DNA of 64,000 bases. Source: DSVZ01 sp964568145. GTDB taxonomy: Bacteria > Verrucomicrobiota > Verrucomicrobiia > Limisphaerales > J093. The position numbers and the translations under genes were made by a program. Below, piece by piece: positions 1-8,674 of this stretch. Location of the stretch: NCBI GenBank assembly GCA_964568145.1, contig CAZMOZ010000006.1, positions 143,897-207,896 on the forward strand. The letters run 5' to 3'. Each line of letters opens with the position of its first letter. Within the stretch, counting starts at the first letter, position 1. The notes below the pieces were generated by a model. It ran no database searches. It saw nothing but the letters and a program-made list of their open reading frames with translations, and was not told the DNA's origin.

Positions 1-178
1 CGGGTCCGCCGTCACGGCAGCCGCCTTGATCTGCTTCCAGGTGCCCGGCGTGCCGGCCACGGTGCAGACCCATTCACCGCCCAGCGCATCGCGCCAGAAC
101 TCGGCCAGCACATGCGCCCCGCTGGTCGGCGGACCGATGATTGTGGTGGGCACGCCGTTCTGGTAGGCGGCGACGCGC
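1..178 (-). pseudogene. C-terminal part of a phage-like structural protein (fragment, runs off the left edge)
   Basis: Read on the minus strand from about 178 down to 1, one frame is open and gives a peptide containing VAAYQNGVPTTIIGPPTSG, then WRDALGGEWVCTVAGTPGTW. The CTVAGTPGTWKQI-type motif recurs near the C-terminus of phage tail-fibre and prophage structural proteins (family knowledge, recalled without a search). The frame continues beyond position 1, so the 3' end is outside the window. Upstream of about 178 the similarity stops exactly where an ISL3 transposase remnant begins on the other strand, so the gene appears to have been cut by that insertion. An alternative is a non-phage repeat protein using the same motif. 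Confidence 0.4.
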
Positions 179-524
179 CTTGGCGATGAACCGTCCCCTG
201 GCAACGGCCTACCTGCTCAAGGAGGAGTTGGCCCTGGCTTGGGAAAAGCCGACGTGGGCAGCGATGGCTGACTTCTGCTGCGCCGGGTGTCGGAAAGCCA
301 TCGCCAGCGGCATTGACCAGTTGATCAGCATGGCGCAGTCGCTGACCGATCATGCCAAAGGACTCTTGAGCTACACGGTGACCCGGATGACCAACGGTCG
401 AATGGCGGGGCTCAACCGCCAGATCAAAACCATGCTCCGCATGTTCCACGGCCTGCGTGACGACGACTTTCTACGCCTCAAACTCTACGCCCTCCCCGAG
501 GCCAAACGCAAAGTTGTCGGATGA
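177..524 (+). pseudogene. ISL3-family transposase, C-terminal remnant
   Basis: The frame begins to look like an ISL3 (DDE_Tnp_ISL3) transposase at ALAMNRPLATAYLLKEEL and continues through ASGIDQLISMAQSLTDHAKG, GRMAGLNRQIKTMLRMFHG and ends LRLKLYALPEAKRKVVG. This is the usual last 110 or so residues of the family, in which the final catalytic glutamate region (the Gly/Glu-x-Asn-x-x-Ile-Lys stretch) is altered to GLNRQIK, so the glutamate normally preceding the Asn is missing. The N-terminal zinc finger, HTH and first catalytic Asp residues are absent because unrelated phage-like sequence lies immediately upstream. Non-functional remnant; no terminal inverted repeats identified. Confidence 0.72.
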
Positions 525-576
525 GGCCTGCTTCTTCCTCAAAATCCGTCAGGCCTTCTCCGGAATTCCGCCATGA
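517..576 (+). pseudogene. Second ISL3-type transposase 3'-end fragment
   Basis: In a different frame, overlapping the stop of the preceding remnant by a few bases, 19 codons read SDEACFFLKIRQAFSG-IPP and then stop. The DxxxFFLKIRxAFxG pattern is the classic C-terminus of another ISL3-family subgroup. It therefore looks like the tail of a second, different transposase fused directly to the first one, or a frameshifted ending. Only the tail is present. Confidence 0.5.
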
Positions 577-589
577 ACCCAAAAGAATA

Positions 590-614
590 GGGGGCCGGGA
601 CAAGCCCGGCCCCC
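590..614 (-). terminator. Terminator hairpin after the CBM9-domain gene
   Basis: Positions 590-599 (GGGGGCCGGG) and 605-614 (CCCGGCCCCC) form a perfect 10-bp stem with a 5-nt loop. It lies 30 bp past the stop codon of the minus-strand gene ending at 644. In the minus direction the stem is followed by the moderately T-rich CTATTCTTTT, consistent with intrinsic termination. Confidence 0.75.
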
Positions 615-643
615 GTGATACAACTTTCACCGTCAGACCCGCC

Positions 644-3382
644 TTACTGGACCAGGCGCCAGAAGGTCGTCTGCGCCGGTGTGACGGTGTACGGAGAGGT
701 TGCCCCACCGACGTTCTGCCACTGCGCGCCCTTGATGGCCGTCGCGGACTGCAGCGTGCCGCCGTTCTTCCAGTCGATCGTCACCGAGCCGTTGGCGTTC
801 TTCTGGATCTTGGTGAACTCCGGCGGGGCGGTCGGCTTGTTCGGCGCCGTGCCGGACCGGTAAGCCTTGAGGCCGCCGCCGGCAGCGTCGTTGATCAGCA
901 CCTTGGTCGTGCCGTCCGCCTTGAAGGTGAAGATCTCGAGCGAGGCTCCGCCGCCGACCTCCTGGTAAACGGTGCGAACCGGGTAGATGCCCGCGTCCTG
1001 CACATAGACGTCGAACGTGGTGTCCGCCGTCCCGCGCGGACCGTCAAACTGGCCCAGCAGCACGGCATCCGCCGGCACGTTGATGTAACCGGCCTGAGCG
1101 CGGAAGCCGTCGTCGCTGCTGACGCCCATCTTCACCCAGCCCGCCGGCAGCTCCACAAACGTGACCACTTCCGCCTCGATGCCGTCGGTGTAGAACGTGG
1201 TTCCGGGAATGCCGGGCATCTGGTCGTCCGGGAAGCCGTTGTCGGTCGTGAAATTGCCGAGGTCGGTCGTGCCCGCGGCGTCGTTCAGATTGATCACCGT
1301 CGGGATTTCGAACCGATACACGGCCCCGACCTTGACGCCAGCGGCGAGAGCCGGTCCGAGGGCCGACGGATCGGCGTAGTTGTCCAGCACCAAGCCGGTG
1401 GTCGGATCCTTCAACTGTCCCGCCAGGGCGAGTTCCGCATCGGCGATGGTGTTGGCCTGGCTCGTCGGATTGTCCGGTGGAGTAACAAAGGTTTCATTCT
1501 GGAAGACACTCCAACGGAAACCGGGTTTGGTCCTGTCCACGGTCGTCGCCTGCATGGCCGAGGTCAGAACGGCGTAGTACGCGGTCTTGAAGGTGCCGGC
1601 GTCCGCCACGAGGTTGCCGCGTGTATCCTTCACCTCGATCGTGTAAGTGTGCTCCGATGACGGCGCGTAAGGCGTGGCCCGGGTGTACGTGAAGTCGAAG
1701 GCGTCGGTCTTCGGTGTTGAAGTCAACGTGACCAGGACGCCATCAATGTAGAGTTTCGCCGTGGCCGGGTCACAGATCGAATTGCCCAGGTTGTTCACCC
1801 GGAAGCTGAAGCCGCTGGTGGTCGGATTGACTGCGGACAGGTAGATGAGGTCCGCCGCCGTTCCGCCAACGCCCAGCGTTACGAGCGCGGTTTCTCCGGG
1901 GGTCTTGCCGAAGACGATCGAGTGCGCCCCCAAGCCGCCCCAGCCCTTCTGGCCCGGGGTGTCCTTGTCGCCGTCGTTGATCGCCATGCCCAGACCGAAC
2001 TGCGTGCCGTAAGCGAGGTTATTCAGGCCGAGGGCGGCCTTCGGCAGCTTGATTTCGTAAGTGGTCTTGCGGGTCGTCTTGTCCCGGGTAATGGCAACTT
2101 CAGTCGCGCATGTGCCATCCATGGCGCAAGCCGGGCCGGCTTCATGCCGGTTGGCCTCGACCAGGTTGGAGGGGTCATTGAGGTTCTCGTCCTCTTCCAC
2201 CCCGCCGAGGGCGTAGTTGTACAGGGCCAGCTGCTGGTTCTGGGTCGCGTTGGCGATCATCAACTGAATGGAGTCGCCATTCCACGCGCTGCGGGCTGCG
2301 TTCTCATGGTAGTCATCCGTGACGACAAACCCGAAATAGACATTCTCGGCGTCGTAAACGATCTGCACCGCCGACGTCTGATCGTCCGGGCCCGACCAGG
2401 TGCCGCCGTTGTACTCCTCGAAGAGGACCAACCGCCCGGTTCCCGCCGGGCCGGAGCCTTTGGGGATGTAGAACTTCGGGTCCGCGAGCACCGGGACGCC
2501 GCTCCATTCCGAGAGATTCCCATCCAGAACGATGGGCTTCGGTGCCGGGTTCGCCGTGTAAACCTCCTTTCCGGGTTCGATGTCGTTCCGCCTTGCCAGC
2601 GTAATCAGCGCGGTCTCGCCCGGGGTCTTGCCAAACACAATCGCGTGCGCCCCCAATCCACCCCAGCCCTTCTGCCCCGGCGTGTCCTTGTCGCCGTCGT
2701 TGATCGCCATACCCAAGCCGAACTTCGTTCCGCCGGTGAGTGAGGTCAGACCCAACGACTCCTTCGGCAGCCGGATTTCGTAGATGGTCTTGCGGGTCGT
2801 CTTGTTGCGCTTGATGGCGACCTCCGTGGCGCAGGTGCCGTCCATGGCGCAAGCCGGGCCGGCCTCATGCCGGTTGGCCTCGACGAGATTGGATGGGTCA
2901 TTGAGGTTCTCATCCTCTTCCACCCCGCCGAGGGCGTAGTTGTAGAGCGCCACCTGCTGCGTCCGGTCCGCATTGGCGATCATTAACTGGATGGAATCGC
3001 CGTTCCACGCGCTACGGGCCGCGTTCTCATGGTAATCGTCGGTCACCACGAAACCGAAGTACACGTTGTCGGCGTCATAGGCGATTTGCACCGCCGAGGT
3101 CTGGTCGTCCGGACCCGTCCAAGTGCCGCCGTTGTACTCCTCGAAGAGGACCAACCGCCCGGTTCCCGCCGGGCCGGAGCCTTTGGGGATGTAGAACTTC
3201 GGGTCCGCGAGCACCGGGACGCCGCTCCACTCCGAGAGGTCGCCATCCAGGACGATTGGGCGGGGCGCACGGATGGCGCTGTAATACTCCTTGCCGGGCT
3301 CGATATCATTCGCCGCCCGCGTGATGAACTGGAAGACGCACGAAGCGGCAGCCAGCAGCAGGGGAATTCGTTTGATTGTCAT
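644..3382 (-). CDS. Secreted protein with duplicated CBM9-like sugar-binding domains and a PA14-like C-terminal region
   Basis: The 912-residue product starts at the ATG at 3382 (a GTG 12 bp upstream is less likely) with a signal peptide, MTIKRIPLLLAAASCVFQF. Two copies of a carbohydrate-binding family 9-like domain follow, about residues 25-265 and 266-505, each containing the motifs IVLDGDLSEWSGVPVLADPK, VYFGFVVTDDYHENAARSAW and GDSIQLMIANA, and the copies are exactly 241 residues apart. Then comes a beta-rich linker, a DGFPDDQMPGIPG / DGIEAEV / GVSSDDGFRAQAG module resembling a PA14-like domain of Verrucomicrobia, and a terminal Ig/adhesin-like segment ending TTFWRLVQ. The likely role is binding of polysaccharide outside the cytoplasm; no catalytic domain is seen. 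It is a single-gene unit with its own terminator at 590-614. Confidence 0.82.
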   Translation of the reverse strand: MTIKRIPLLLAAASCVFQFITRAANDIEPGKEYYSAIRAPRPIVLDGDLSEWSGVPVLADPKFYIPKGSGPAGTGRLVLFEEYNGGTWTGPDDQTSAVQIAYDADNVYFGFVVTDDYHENAARSAWNGDSIQLMIANADRTQQVALYNYALGGVEEDENLNDPSNLVEANRHEAGPACAMDGTCATEVAIKRNKTTRKTIYEIRLPKESLGLTSLTGGTKFGLGMAINDGDKDTPGQKGWGGLGAHAIVFGKTPGETALITLARRNDIEPGKEVYTANPAPKPIVLDGNLSEWSGVPVLADPKFYIPKGSGPAGTGRLVLFEEYNGGTWSGPDDQTSAVQIVYDAENVYFGFVVTDDYHENAARSAWNGDSIQLMIANATQNQQLALYNYALGGVEEDENLNDPSNLVEANRHEAGPACAMDGTCATEVAITRDKTTRKTTYEIKLPKAALGLNNLAYGTQFGLGMAINDGDKDTPGQKGWGGLGAHSIVFGKTPGETALVTLGVGGTAADLIYLSAVNPTTSGFSFRVNNLGNSICDPATAKLYIDGVLVTLTSTPKTDAFDFTYTRATPYAPSSEHTYTIEVKDTRGNLVADAGTFKTAYYAVLTSAMQATTVDRTKPGFRWSVFQNETFVTPPDNPTSQANTIADAELALAGQLKDPTTGLVLDNYADPSALGPALAAGVKVGAVYRFEIPTVINLNDAAGTTDLGNFTTDNGFPDDQMPGIPGTTFYTDGIEAEVVTFVELPAGWVKMGVSSDDGFRAQAGYINVPADAVLLGQFDGPRGTADTTFDVYVQDAGIYPVRTVYQEVGGGASLEIFTFKADGTTKVLINDAAGGGLKAYRSGTAPNKPTAPPEFTKIQKNANGSVTIDWKNGGTLQSATAIKGAQWQNVGGATSPYTVTPAQTTFWRLVQ
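1865..3310 (-). repeat. Tandem 723-bp internal duplication encoding the two CBM9-like domains
   Basis: Unit 1 (about 2588-3310) and unit 2 (about 1865-2587) align without a change of register: matching landmarks such as TCGAAGAGGACCAACC at 2418 and 3141, and TCGCCAT at 1981 and 2704, are each 723 bp apart. Long stretches are identical at the DNA level, including near 2418-2510 versus 3141-3233, whereas others differ mostly at synonymous positions. This indicates a fairly recent duplication or ongoing gene conversion. Confidence 0.85.
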
Positions 3383-3577
3383 AAAAGCTAACACGCGTGA
3401 CCTTCGGTTTGGGCTGCAACGGGATTAAACGAACGACAACAAAGTACACGGACGCCCCGCCATGTAAAGCCACTTTCGCACCCGACCCCAACCACGAAGC
3501 ATTCGGCCCCCAATCCGGTCCGCTTCACCCCAATGTGGTTGATTGCGAACCGGATGCGTACGCCGCCAAGCGGCGCG

Positions 3578-4378
3578 TTACCGCGCTTTCGGTAATGCCG
3601 GCGCCAACGCCACCCGGAATCCGACGAAATCAATGCCATTCGACGGCGACATCATAAAGCGGCTGCTGATGCGCGCGAACTTCGCGGCGTGGCTCCACCC
3701 CCCGCCGCGAAACACCTTGAACTTGCCAGCGGGCGGGCCGGTCGGATCCGTCCGAGGTTCCTTCGGGTACTCGCCGAACCAGTCCTGGCACCATTCCCAC
3801 ACATTGCCGTGGAGGTCGTGAAAGCCCCACGCATTGGGCGCCTTCAGGCCGGCCGGGTGGGTCATGCCGTCGCTGTTCTCTTCCGTCCAGGCGTGGTCGC
3901 CCGCCGCCGCGACGTCGTCGCCGAAACTGAACTGGCCGCTTCCGCCCGCCCGGCAGGCGTATTCCCACTCGGCTTCGGTCGGCAGCCGGTACAAGTAGTC
4001 CGGCGGTAGTCGGCCGGCCTCTCGCTGCCGGCGGGTCAACTCCGCGCAATACGCCGCAGCCTCCAGAAAGGTTACTTTCTCCACTGGACGATTCGAGTCG
4101 CCGGTGAAATGGCTCGGGTTCCTGCCGGTCAGGGCCAGGAATTCGCCCTGCGTCACCTCGTACTTCCCCAGCCAGTAATCTCGCGACAGGATCACCTGTT
4201 GGTTCTGGCGGAGGAACGCCCCGGCCTTCACGAGGATCATGTTCGTGATCGGGACAATTGTTGCCTGGCTCAGCGGAGCAACGGTACCAGGCGAGGTCTT
4301 CCTGCCGCACCCTCCGCCCGGCAGCATCGTACCGATCACGACCACCGCCACCGCGACTGCGACTTTAGTTGCGTGCAT
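3578..4378 (-). CDS. SUMF1/formylglycine-generating-enzyme-like lipoprotein
   Basis: The product is 266 residues if started at the ATG at 4378; the longer open frame upstream lies inside the preceding gene. Residues 1-25 form an export signal ending PGGGC, a plausible though imperfect lipobox. The rest is an FGE-sulfatase (SUMF1) domain: KYEVTQGEFLALTGRNPSHF, PVEKVTFLEAAAYC, YRLPTEAEWEYACRAG, GFHDLHGNVWEWCQDW, FRGGGWSHAA and VGFRVALA. The canonical paired catalytic cysteines of true formylglycine-generating enzymes are not evident, so a non-catalytic or ergothioneine/other SUMF1 role is equally possible. It starts 14 bp inside the 3' end of the VCBS/UnbV gene and is presumably cotranscribed with it. 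No sulfatase gene is present nearby. Confidence 0.85.
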   Translation of the reverse strand: MHATKVAVAVAVVVIGTMLPGGGCGRKTSPGTVAPLSQATIVPITNMILVKAGAFLRQNQQVILSRDYWLGKYEVTQGEFLALTGRNPSHFTGDSNRPVEKVTFLEAAAYCAELTRRQREAGRLPPDYLYRLPTEAEWEYACRAGGSGQFSFGDDVAAAGDHAWTEENSDGMTHPAGLKAPNAWGFHDLHGNVWEWCQDWFGEYPKEPRTDPTGPPAGKFKVFRGGGWSHAAKFARISSRFMMSPSNGIDFVGFRVALAPALPKAR

Positions 4379-7300
4379 CTTGATGGACTGCCCGAACTTC
4401 CCACTGATCGTCCTGCACTGCCACGGTTTGTTCGCGCCCGTCGGCCCAGTGAATCCACACCGCCTCGGCCTCGCCGGTGAGACCCAACACCTGCGTTGCG
4501 GCGTCCTGTGACCAGTAGCCGGACCCCGCCTGCACGAGCCGGCTCGGTCCACGCCGGCCACCGGCGTGCTGGACCCGCATCCGCGCGCCGACGCCATCGG
4601 GATTCCTTGGCGGGCCGACCAGCGTCACCCGCAGCCCGCGTCGGGCGCGCTGGTTCAGGAAGAGGCGGGTGGCGCCGTCGTTCTGCGAAACTGCGACGTC
4701 CACCCGGCCGTCGTGATTGAAGTCGGCGAGGGCCCCGGCGCGCTGCTCGCCGTAAACCCGGATGCCCGTCTCCGCCGCGGTGAACGTGCCGTCGCCCCGG
4801 CCGCGCAGCCAGAGGCCGCGCCCGGCGTCTTCGCGGTCCAAGTCCGATCCACCGCCAAAGAAGTTCTGGCTCAGGAACAGATCTTCGCTGCCGTCGCCGT
4901 CGAAGTCGCCGATGTTTACCGCGAAGGCCGGGGCCACCTGCGCTTCGCGCGGCAGCGGCACACACTCGAATTGCCCGCCACGATTCAGGAAGACTGCCGA
5001 GTCGAGAAAGTTCGCCTCGACACTTCGCGCCCCGTCAAATCCTGCGCCCAACACCTCCGGCACGGTCGCCTTGCCGTATTGTTCGTGCGTGGGAATCCGC
5101 TGCGGCAGGTCCGGCAGACCGCGGGCGACCCACGGGCGCGGCCGCACCGGCGGCCACTGCTCACCATTGCGCCACGCCTCGATGATCTCGAGGGTCCCGT
5201 CGCCGTCCGCATCCGCGTAGAACAGCCGGATCGGGCTGGGGCGGTTCAGTTCGTAAATCGAGTTCCGCCCGCGGTTGCCGGCGACGAGGTCAAGCCGGCC
5301 GTCGCCGTCGAAATCCCCCGCCGTCACGCCGGTCCACCAACCGGTCCGATCGGCGAACCCCCACGTCGCCGTCACGTCCTCGAAGCGTCCCTGCTGATTC
5401 CGAAACACGCGCAACGGGCCCCACTCGACGGCGAGCGCGAGATCGGGATCTCCGTCGTCGTCCAGATCCGCGAACGTCGCCCCGCTCACCAGCCCCGCCG
5501 AGGCGAACGGCTCGCTCAGCGGACCGCTGCGACGCAACTCGCCTGCTTCGTTGAGCCAAACGGCCGACGACACCGCCTCCGGATACCGCCCCGGGCGAAA
5601 TCGTCCCCCGACGAACAAATCGAGATCCCCGTCACCGTCCACGTCCGCGAGCGCCAGCGGCCCCGGGCTTGCCAGCCCGGCCGGCAATTCGCGCGCCAGC
5701 GCCACCGACGCCGGTGTTCCCGTCGAGACGCCATACGCCAGGATCGCAGATTCCTTCTCACCCGCCGTCTCCCAGTTCGACCGCGCGACCAGCAGACCGC
5801 GGTGGCTGTTGCCGTCCGGCCAGCCCACCACTGCCCCGAGATCACCGACCGCCGGCGGGCCGACCTTCACACCGCGGAAGCCCTTTCCTGCCTCGTTGAA
5901 AAACACCGCAAGCTGACCGCCCCGCGCGGCCGACACGATCAGGTCTTCCCAACCGTCGCCGTCGGCGTCGCACCAGCACAGACCCGGCCCCAGCCGGCTG
6001 AGTCGTCGCGGCAGCAACGGCTGACGCGCCCAATCGTCGAACGCATCCTCGACGTGGACGTGGCCGAGCTGCGCGCTGACATCCGTGAACCAGTCATTCG
6101 TGGCCGTTACGGCCGGCGCGGGCGGTGCGGCCGACGCGTTGGCGGACTGGATGACCTCGCAAATCGTGTTCGGGCGCACCGGGACTTTCGTCTGTGTCCC
6201 GTTCCGCCAGGTGACTTCGAGTTCGAGCGGCTGGCCGGTGCCGCCGTCCGTGGCGAACACACGCCCGGCCTGGTCGCACGAGAGATAACGGCTGGCGCTG
6301 ATCATCTCCTGGCTCTGCGCCACCGGCCCGCCGGTCAGCCACAAGCGCGCGCCGATGCCGGCCGTGTTGGGAGGCAGTCCTTTGAGGCGCACCGAAATCC
6401 GCCCCGCGGTGGCGTCGTTGCGATACAGGCTCGCCACTTCGTTGAGGTTGTTCACCACGACGTCGAGGTCGCCGTCGTTGTCGAGGTCGCCCAGCGCCAT
6501 CCCGTAGGAGGTGCCGGCCTGGTTGAAACCCCAGGTGTCGCCCGCCGGCTCGAAGGCGCCATTGCACCGGTTGCGGAAGGCGGCGTTCGGAGTTGGCCAG
6601 GACGGATGGAACTGCCGGAAGCGCTTCTGCTGCTCAAACGTCAGCCGCTTCGTCCGGAGCTGGTCGTGGCTGTCTTGGTCCATCACGTCGAACAGGAAGC
6701 CGTTGCTGACCAGCAGGTCTTCGTAACCGTCGAGGTCCACGTCCAGGAACACCGGACACCAAGACCAGTCCGTGGTCGCCACGCCCGCCATCAACGCCGC
6801 CTCGGCGAACGAGCCGTCCGGCCGACCGAAGTACAGCGCGTTGCGGTTGAAGCGAGGCACTTCGTCGGCGCGCTCGCTGGCGGCGGGATCAGGATAGTCC
6901 CGGACCAGTTGCCGCATCCGCCGGTCGTGGGCGCGCGCCAGCATGTCGAGCACGAACAAGTCGTCGTGCCCGTCGCGGTCCACGTCGGCGAAGTCGAGCG
7001 CCATCGAGGAACGGCTGGTGTGCCGGAACACGTACGGTCCGGCCGCGCGGAAGGCGCCCTTGCCCGTGTTGAACCAGAGGCGATCGGGCGAGGCGTTGTC
7101 GTTCGCCACGAACAAATCGGGCGCGCCGTCGCCGTTCAAATCGCGGAACATCACCGACAGTCCCCAGTCGCGATACGGCGGCACCGGCTGGCCGTCCGCG
7201 CCCAGGAAGGTCCCTGGTTCCAACTGAATCGCCTTGAACCGCCCGCCGCCTTCGTTGCGGTACAGCCCATCCACCTCCGGCAATTCCCGCACACTGCCGT

Positions 7301-8072
7301 CGGGCAACACCTCGAAACGGTCGCGCCAGTACGGCCGGCTGGCTGGCTGGCCGTTCACCTTGGTCACCCGCCATCTGCCCTCCTCGCGCGCCAGCCCGAA
7401 CCGAGTGGTCGGGTCGGCCAGGTGCATCACGTCAATGTAGTGCGCGCAGTAGAGGTCCAGGTCGCCGTCGCCATCCATGTCGGCCAGCGCCAGCGACATG
7501 GCCGACGCGGTGCGCGACAGGCCCGCGTCCCGGGCCTCGGCGAACCCGCCGCGGCCGTCGTTCAGGAAGAGCCGGGTGCCCGCGGCGATGCCGTTGACCA
7601 GCAGGTCCAGGTCGCTGTCACCGTCCACATCCGCCAGCGCCGCGCCGGTGGAAAGCTGCTCCGCGCACGCGGCGTCGCCGGGTTGCGCCTCCTGAAACCG
7701 CCACTCGCCCAGGTTCCGGTAAAGACGGTTAGGGCCTTGCAGATTGCAGAAATACAAGTCCGGCCAGCCGTCGCCATCCACATCGCCGACCGCGACGCCG
7801 GCGCCGTTGAGGGCCACCGCGTTGGTGAGCAACATGTCCCCCCGGAGTTCGTTCGTGAACAGCACCCCGGACGTCCGCGGCGACATCGAGGTGAATCCCG
7901 CCCGGGCTTCCCCGGTTTGCGCGGGCAACGAAATCACCCGCATGCCGTTCCCGGTGGACCACGGCAACGGCGCGGCCGCGTGAGCGCCCACCGCTGCGGC
8001 CGTGCCCGCGCCCAGCAACCAGCGGGCAGCGCGTCGCCGGAGCGGACTCGACTGAAAGCGATTGTCGTACAA
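4365..8072 (-). CDS. Exported VCBS/FG-GAP repeat protein with two ASPIC/UnbV domains (copy 1)
   Basis: About 1235 residues. I place the start at the TTG at 8072, just before an export signal (SSPLRRRAARWLLGAGTAAAV followed by GAHAAA); the upstream extension of the frame runs through a decayed transposase and is not real. The protein is built of many calcium-binding-type beta-propeller repeats of the form DVDGDGWPDLYFCN / DLNGDGAPDLFVANDN / DVDLDGYEDLLVSNG. An ASPIC/UnbV domain lies near residues 560-650 (RLKGLPPNTAGIGARL) and another closes the protein near 1140-1235 (LVGPPRNPDGVGARM, SGYWSQDAA, IHWADGREQ). The architecture is therefore propeller-UnbV-propeller-UnbV. A paralogue with the same layout occurs at 15329-19093. 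The family is abundant in Verrucomicrobia and Planctomycetes; the function is unknown and it is usually taken as an extracellular adhesin or glycan-binding scaffold. Confidence 0.85.
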   Translation of the reverse strand: MYDNRFQSSPLRRRAARWLLGAGTAAAVGAHAAAPLPWSTGNGMRVISLPAQTGEARAGFTSMSPRTSGVLFTNELRGDMLLTNAVALNGAGVAVGDVDGDGWPDLYFCNLQGPNRLYRNLGEWRFQEAQPGDAACAEQLSTGAALADVDGDSDLDLLVNGIAAGTRLFLNDGRGGFAEARDAGLSRTASAMSLALADMDGDGDLDLYCAHYIDVMHLADPTTRFGLAREEGRWRVTKVNGQPASRPYWRDRFEVLPDGSVRELPEVDGLYRNEGGGRFKAIQLEPGTFLGADGQPVPPYRDWGLSVMFRDLNGDGAPDLFVANDNASPDRLWFNTGKGAFRAAGPYVFRHTSRSSMALDFADVDRDGHDDLFVLDMLARAHDRRMRQLVRDYPDPAASERADEVPRFNRNALYFGRPDGSFAEAALMAGVATTDWSWCPVFLDVDLDGYEDLLVSNGFLFDVMDQDSHDQLRTKRLTFEQQKRFRQFHPSWPTPNAAFRNRCNGAFEPAGDTWGFNQAGTSYGMALGDLDNDGDLDVVVNNLNEVASLYRNDATAGRISVRLKGLPPNTAGIGARLWLTGGPVAQSQEMISASRYLSCDQAGRVFATDGGTGQPLELEVTWRNGTQTKVPVRPNTICEVIQSANASAAPPAPAVTATNDWFTDVSAQLGHVHVEDAFDDWARQPLLPRRLSRLGPGLCWCDADGDGWEDLIVSAARGGQLAVFFNEAGKGFRGVKVGPPAVGDLGAVVGWPDGNSHRGLLVARSNWETAGEKESAILAYGVSTGTPASVALARELPAGLASPGPLALADVDGDGDLDLFVGGRFRPGRYPEAVSSAVWLNEAGELRRSGPLSEPFASAGLVSGATFADLDDDGDPDLALAVEWGPLRVFRNQQGRFEDVTATWGFADRTGWWTGVTAGDFDGDGRLDLVAGNRGRNSIYELNRPSPIRLFYADADGDGTLEIIEAWRNGEQWPPVRPRPWVARGLPDLPQRIPTHEQYGKATVPEVLGAGFDGARSVEANFLDSAVFLNRGGQFECVPLPREAQVAPAFAVNIGDFDGDGSEDLFLSQNFFGGGSDLDREDAGRGLWLRGRGDGTFTAAETGIRVYGEQRAGALADFNHDGRVDVAVSQNDGATRLFLNQRARRGLRVTLVGPPRNPDGVGARMRVQHAGGRRGPSRLVQAGSGYWSQDAATQVLGLTGEAEAVWIHWADGREQTVAVQDDQWEVRAVHQDARN

Positions 8073-8179
8073 TTCCGAACAGGGTAGGGAGCTTGAAGGT
8101 CGGCTCAAGGACAAACCCCGCGATGACCAACGGCCGGTGATCCTGACACGGCGGAATAACACCGAGTCATAGAGGAGTT

Positions 8180-8654
8180 TGTTTTTTTGCCGTGGCTGAA
8201 GCGTGTCTGGCCAGGAGGAGCCCCTCAGGACGAAAGGGAGCGGCATTGTCACCCAGCCAGGGCTTGGCCCCGCTTGGGGCCCGGCGGGCGGCCACGCGGC
8301 ACAACTCGCTCTGCATGCGGCGCTCAAACCGGAAGTAGATGCGCAGTCACTTGGGGAAGGTAAACCCGAATTGCCGGTGGCGAGCTTCGACGCACATGTG
8401 TTCGGCACTCAGCCCGTCTTCCCCAAGGCCCGCTTCGGGTGGCCGGAAGGCCAGAAACAGCGCACCCGGCAGGAAAACGGGACGAAAAGTTACTTGTGAC
8501 AGCGCAGGCAGCGGACGCGGGCAATGCCCCGCTTGAATTCGCGGCACTCGAGAAACCTGCGCACGACCGTGTCGCTGATCAGCCGCCTCAATCCGCAGCG
8601 GTCCAGGTAGCGCTCCGGGTAAAAGCGAAACGGGCGGCCTGCTCCGAAGTAACG
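8180..8654 (-). pseudogene. Decayed IS91-type transposase, N-terminal zinc-binding and early Y1 region
   Basis: Reading the minus strand from about 8654, one frame gives RFYPERYLDRCGLRRLI then RRFLECREFKRGIARVRCLRC-HK and a stop. Directly after the stop the same frame continues LFVPFSCRVRCFWPSGHPKRAL, which is the second half of the Transposase_Zn/IS91 zinc-binding module (CxxC ... FSCKxRGFCPSC). After a frameshift it continues HMCVEARHRQFGFTFPK, another stop, then LRIYFRFERRMQSELC, matching the usual IS91 stretch HRQFVFTxPKRLRxYFRYDR. Two in-frame stops, at least one frameshift and loss of the last zinc-site cysteine (G in place of C) show it is dead. The catalytic tyrosine region is missing. 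Confidence 0.7.
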
Positions 8655-8674
8655 AGGCCGCCCCGGAGCCGTGT

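Noticed and set aside
4566..8087. Long plus-strand open frame of over 1100 codons opposite the VCBS copy-1 gene
   Set aside because: It is rich in Arg/Gln/Val with no domains and is the antisense of the GATGGCGAC-type calcium-loop repeats, which leave the complementary frame open. The minus strand encodes clear VCBS and UnbV motifs.
8073..8408. N-terminal extension of the VCBS copy-1 protein to the ATG at 8408
   Set aside because: The extension runs through the decayed IS91-type transposase in another frame and has no export signal; the signal peptide starts near 8072.
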